A stretch of DNA of 50,081 nucleotides from an uncultured Bacteroidia bacterium (GTDB taxonomy: Bacteria > Bacteroidota > Bacteroidia > Bacteroidales > UBA932), in contig CACYHF010000010.1 in the NCBI GenBank assembly GCA_902774155.1, positions 1-50,081 of the forward strand, given 5' to 3'. How positions within the stretch are numbered: the stretch's first letter is position 1; every line of letters begins with the position of its first letter. A model generated the notes under the pieces. The model ran no database searches. It worked only from the letters and a program-made list of their open reading frames with translations, and was not told the DNA's origin. Of the stretch, positions 48,687 to 50,081 are shown piece by piece. A program made the translations under genes and the position numbers.

Positions 48687-49235
48687 TTAGTCGTCTAATA
48701 CGTAGATGTCTTTGATATTGCGTCCCAGTTCATCGTAGTCCAGGCCGAATCCCACGATAAAGCGGTTGGGAATCTCCATGGCTACGTAGTCCAGTTTCAC
48801 ATCTTTATCGTACACGTCTTTCTTGAGCAGCAGGGTGCAGACGCGTGCATCCTTCACGTTCTTCTGGCGCAGCTGCTCCGTCATGGCCACGATGGTGTTG
48901 CCCGTATCCACGATGTCTTCCACGATGATTACGCGTTTGCCTTCCAGGTTGTTGGGAAGCGGAACATCGGTCTTGACCACACCGGTGGAAGAGGTTCCCT
49001 GATACGAGGAGAGTTTGCAGGCTTTGAGTACCAGCGGGAAGTTTACCCGCTTGAGCAGTTCGGCCGCAAAAATGACGGCGCCGTTGAGCGTGCAAAGCAG
49101 GATGGCAGGATCCTGGTCCGTGCTGTCTGCGTAGTCTTGGTTAAGCTGAAGCGCCACCGCGTCGATGGCTTTTTCAATGTCTTGGTTGGGAATGAAAAGC
49201 CGGAAGGTTTTGTCGTGAAGGGTGATTTTTTCCAT
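48687..49235 (-). CDS. hpt: Hypoxanthine phosphoribosyltransferase
   Basis: This 182-residue purine salvage enzyme has the PRPP-binding motif VIIVEDIVDTGNT, the flexible-loop region KLSSYQGTSSTG and the C-terminal FIVGFGLDYDELGRNIKDIY typical of Hpt. ATG 49235 (MEKITLHDKTF) is chosen; an in-frame extension upstream crosses the promoter. It is the first gene of the minus-strand run that goes on through adk to the fatty-acid genes. Confidence 0.95.
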   Translation of the reverse strand: MEKITLHDKTFRLFIPNQDIEKAIDAVALQLNQDYADSTDQDPAILLCTLNGAVIFAAELLKRVNFPLVLKACKLSSYQGTSSTGVVKTDVPLPNNLEGKRVIIVEDIVDTGNTIVAMTEQLRQKNVKDARVCTLLLKKDVYDKDVKLDYVAMEIPNRFIVGFGLDYDELGRNIKDIYVLDD

Positions 49236-49254
49236 CGTTGCTTTATTTATTCTA

Positions 49255-49262
49255 CAAAAATA
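49255..49262 (-). promoter_or_regulatory. -7 box of the hpt-adk operon
   Basis: On the minus strand TATTTTTG matches TAnnTTTG, with a leader of about 14-20 nt before the hpt ATG. No TTTG or TTG stands 19-21 bp upstream. Confidence 0.45.
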
Positions 49263-49349
49263 ATAAAAAACACGCAAAAAATCACCTGAAACAACACAAC
49301 TTATCAACAAGGACTATGTTCGAAGGGCTGCTCTTTGTAACTTACCGGT

Positions 49350-50081
49350 ATGAGACGGATAATTTGTATGCTGATTTGCCTGTTGCCGGGGGCCGGATGG
49401 GTCTGGGCGCAGGACGAGGAGATCCTCCGGGCGGCCCGCTATCTGTCGGGCGCCTCCTCCGAGGAACAAGTGGATGAATACTGGATCGAGCGGCTGGAAG
49501 CCCGGAACGGACGACGGATCCGGATTAACGAGAAGACCGTTCGGGCCGATGGCCTGCTAAGCGACTATCAGCTGGCCTCCCTGGCCGATTACAAGGCCCG
49601 CTGCGGGGATGTGCTTTCCTGGGAGGAACTGGCCCTGGTGGACGGTTTCTCGCGCGAGGCCGTGGAAGCGCTCCGTCCCTTCCTTTCATTGGCTTCCCAC
49701 CGTTTGCCGGGACAGACAGATACCATTCGGATACGAGGCTATGCCCTGGTACGGGGCACGCTTTCCACGGTGGGCGGGAAAGCCCGGGCGCAAGGGGAGT
49801 ACTGGCGTGCGGGCGGCGCCTGGCGGGGCTCGGACGGCACTTTCTATGCCGAAGGCAGCTGGCGGGGACACCGCCTGTTGCTGGGCCACTACAACTTACG
49901 GCTGGGCCAGGGACTGGCGTATTGGAGCGGGTTCTCCCTGAGCAGTTTATCCACGGTGGACGCGTTCATCCGGCGGACACCCGGTGCCTCGCCGGTATGG
50001 TCCTACAACTCCTCTTCCGTCTATCTGGGCGGCGTATACGAATACACTTCTGCCCATTGGCGAGCACTGGCTTTCGGCAGC
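49350..50081 (+). CDS. Helix-hairpin-helix protein, outer-membrane type (partial, runs off the window)
   Basis: The first 244 codons are visible. A signal peptide (ICMLICLLPGAGWVWAQ) precedes a ComEA-like helix-hairpin-helix region with GLLSDYQLASLADYKARCGD and LSWEELALVDGFSREAVEAL, the pattern of a large Bacteroidetes family in which this region leads into a long beta-rich, probably outer-membrane, part. The following GYALVRGTLSTVGGKARAQG and YNLRLGQGLAYWSGF stretches look like beta strands. The start ATG 49350 is preceded by TATGTTCG (49315-49322), one base from TAnnTTTG. Confidence 0.72.
   Translation, partial: MRRIICMLICLLPGAGWVWAQDEEILRAARYLSGASSEEQVDEYWIERLEARNGRRIRINEKTVRADGLLSDYQLASLADYKARCGDVLSWEELALVDGFSREAVEALRPFLSLASHRLPGQTDTIRIRGYALVRGTLSTVGGKARAQGEYWRAGGAWRGSDGTFYAEGSWRGHRLLLGHYNLRLGQGLAYWSGFSLSSLSTVDAFIRRTPGASPVWSYNSSSVYLGGVYEYTSAHWRALAFGS

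Overview
The window is about 50 kb of a high-GC member of the Bacteroidales. Three things point there: promoters of the Bacteroidetes type (TTTG, 19 bp, TAnnTTTG), families typical of the order (DUF4954, DUF4301, a deoxyhypusine-synthase-like protein, a mitochondrial-type aconitase next to a eukaryotic-type NADP isocitrate dehydrogenase), and the near absence of Shine-Dalgarno sites. Genus cannot be told from the sequence alone. Gene packing is tight: most neighbours on one strand overlap by 1 to 22 bp, and all four convergent pairs checked overlap at their stop codons.

Layout. 1-460: tRNA-Ala(GGC) with a clear promoter, then two arrays of short degenerate repeats, 21 bp and 22 bp in period and opposite in orientation. 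460-3932: a DMT/EamA permease and a PdxB-DUF4301 fusion. 3954-14919: a citrate module of citrate lyase citD-citE-citF-citX, two genes of unknown role (DUF4954 and a small protein), a citC-citG fusion, aconitase and isocitrate dehydrogenase. 14916-21103: a hypothetical protein, a D-2-hydroxyacid dehydrogenase, an ABC transporter with its GntR/YtrA regulator, a DUF2807 lipoprotein, an AraC-type regulator, a deoxyhypusine-synthase-like protein and half of an EamA transporter. 21164-38113: a 15-gene, one-strand aryl-polyene-type biosynthetic cluster. It holds a ketoreductase, three ketosynthases, two free ACPs and one fused ACP, two dehydratases, a thioesterase, LpxL-like and PlsC/PlsB-like acyltransferases, a glycosyltransferase, a LolA-like carrier, an FAD oxidoreductase, an MMPL exporter and an AMP-ligase. 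38095-40760: a secreted esterase and a uridine-kinase-like protein. 40757-49235 (minus strand): hpt, adk, a second MMPL exporter, fakA, fakB (DegV), a GNAT protein, plsX and acpP, which look like a fatty-acid salvage and lipid operon. 49350-end: the start of a helix-hairpin-helix outer-membrane-type protein.

Most interesting observation. The citrate lyase maturation genes citX and citC-citG, and no other gene here, carry five copies of a 39-bp palindromic element inside their reading frames (three in one orientation, two in the other). Each copy keeps the frame open and adds 13 codons. Four of the five are bounded by 5-7 bp arms that are exact inverted copies of each other but differ from copy to copy. 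They behave like the protein-coding palindromic elements known from Rickettsia, but in a Bacteroidales genome. No mobile-element genes, CRISPR arrays or rRNA genes were seen.
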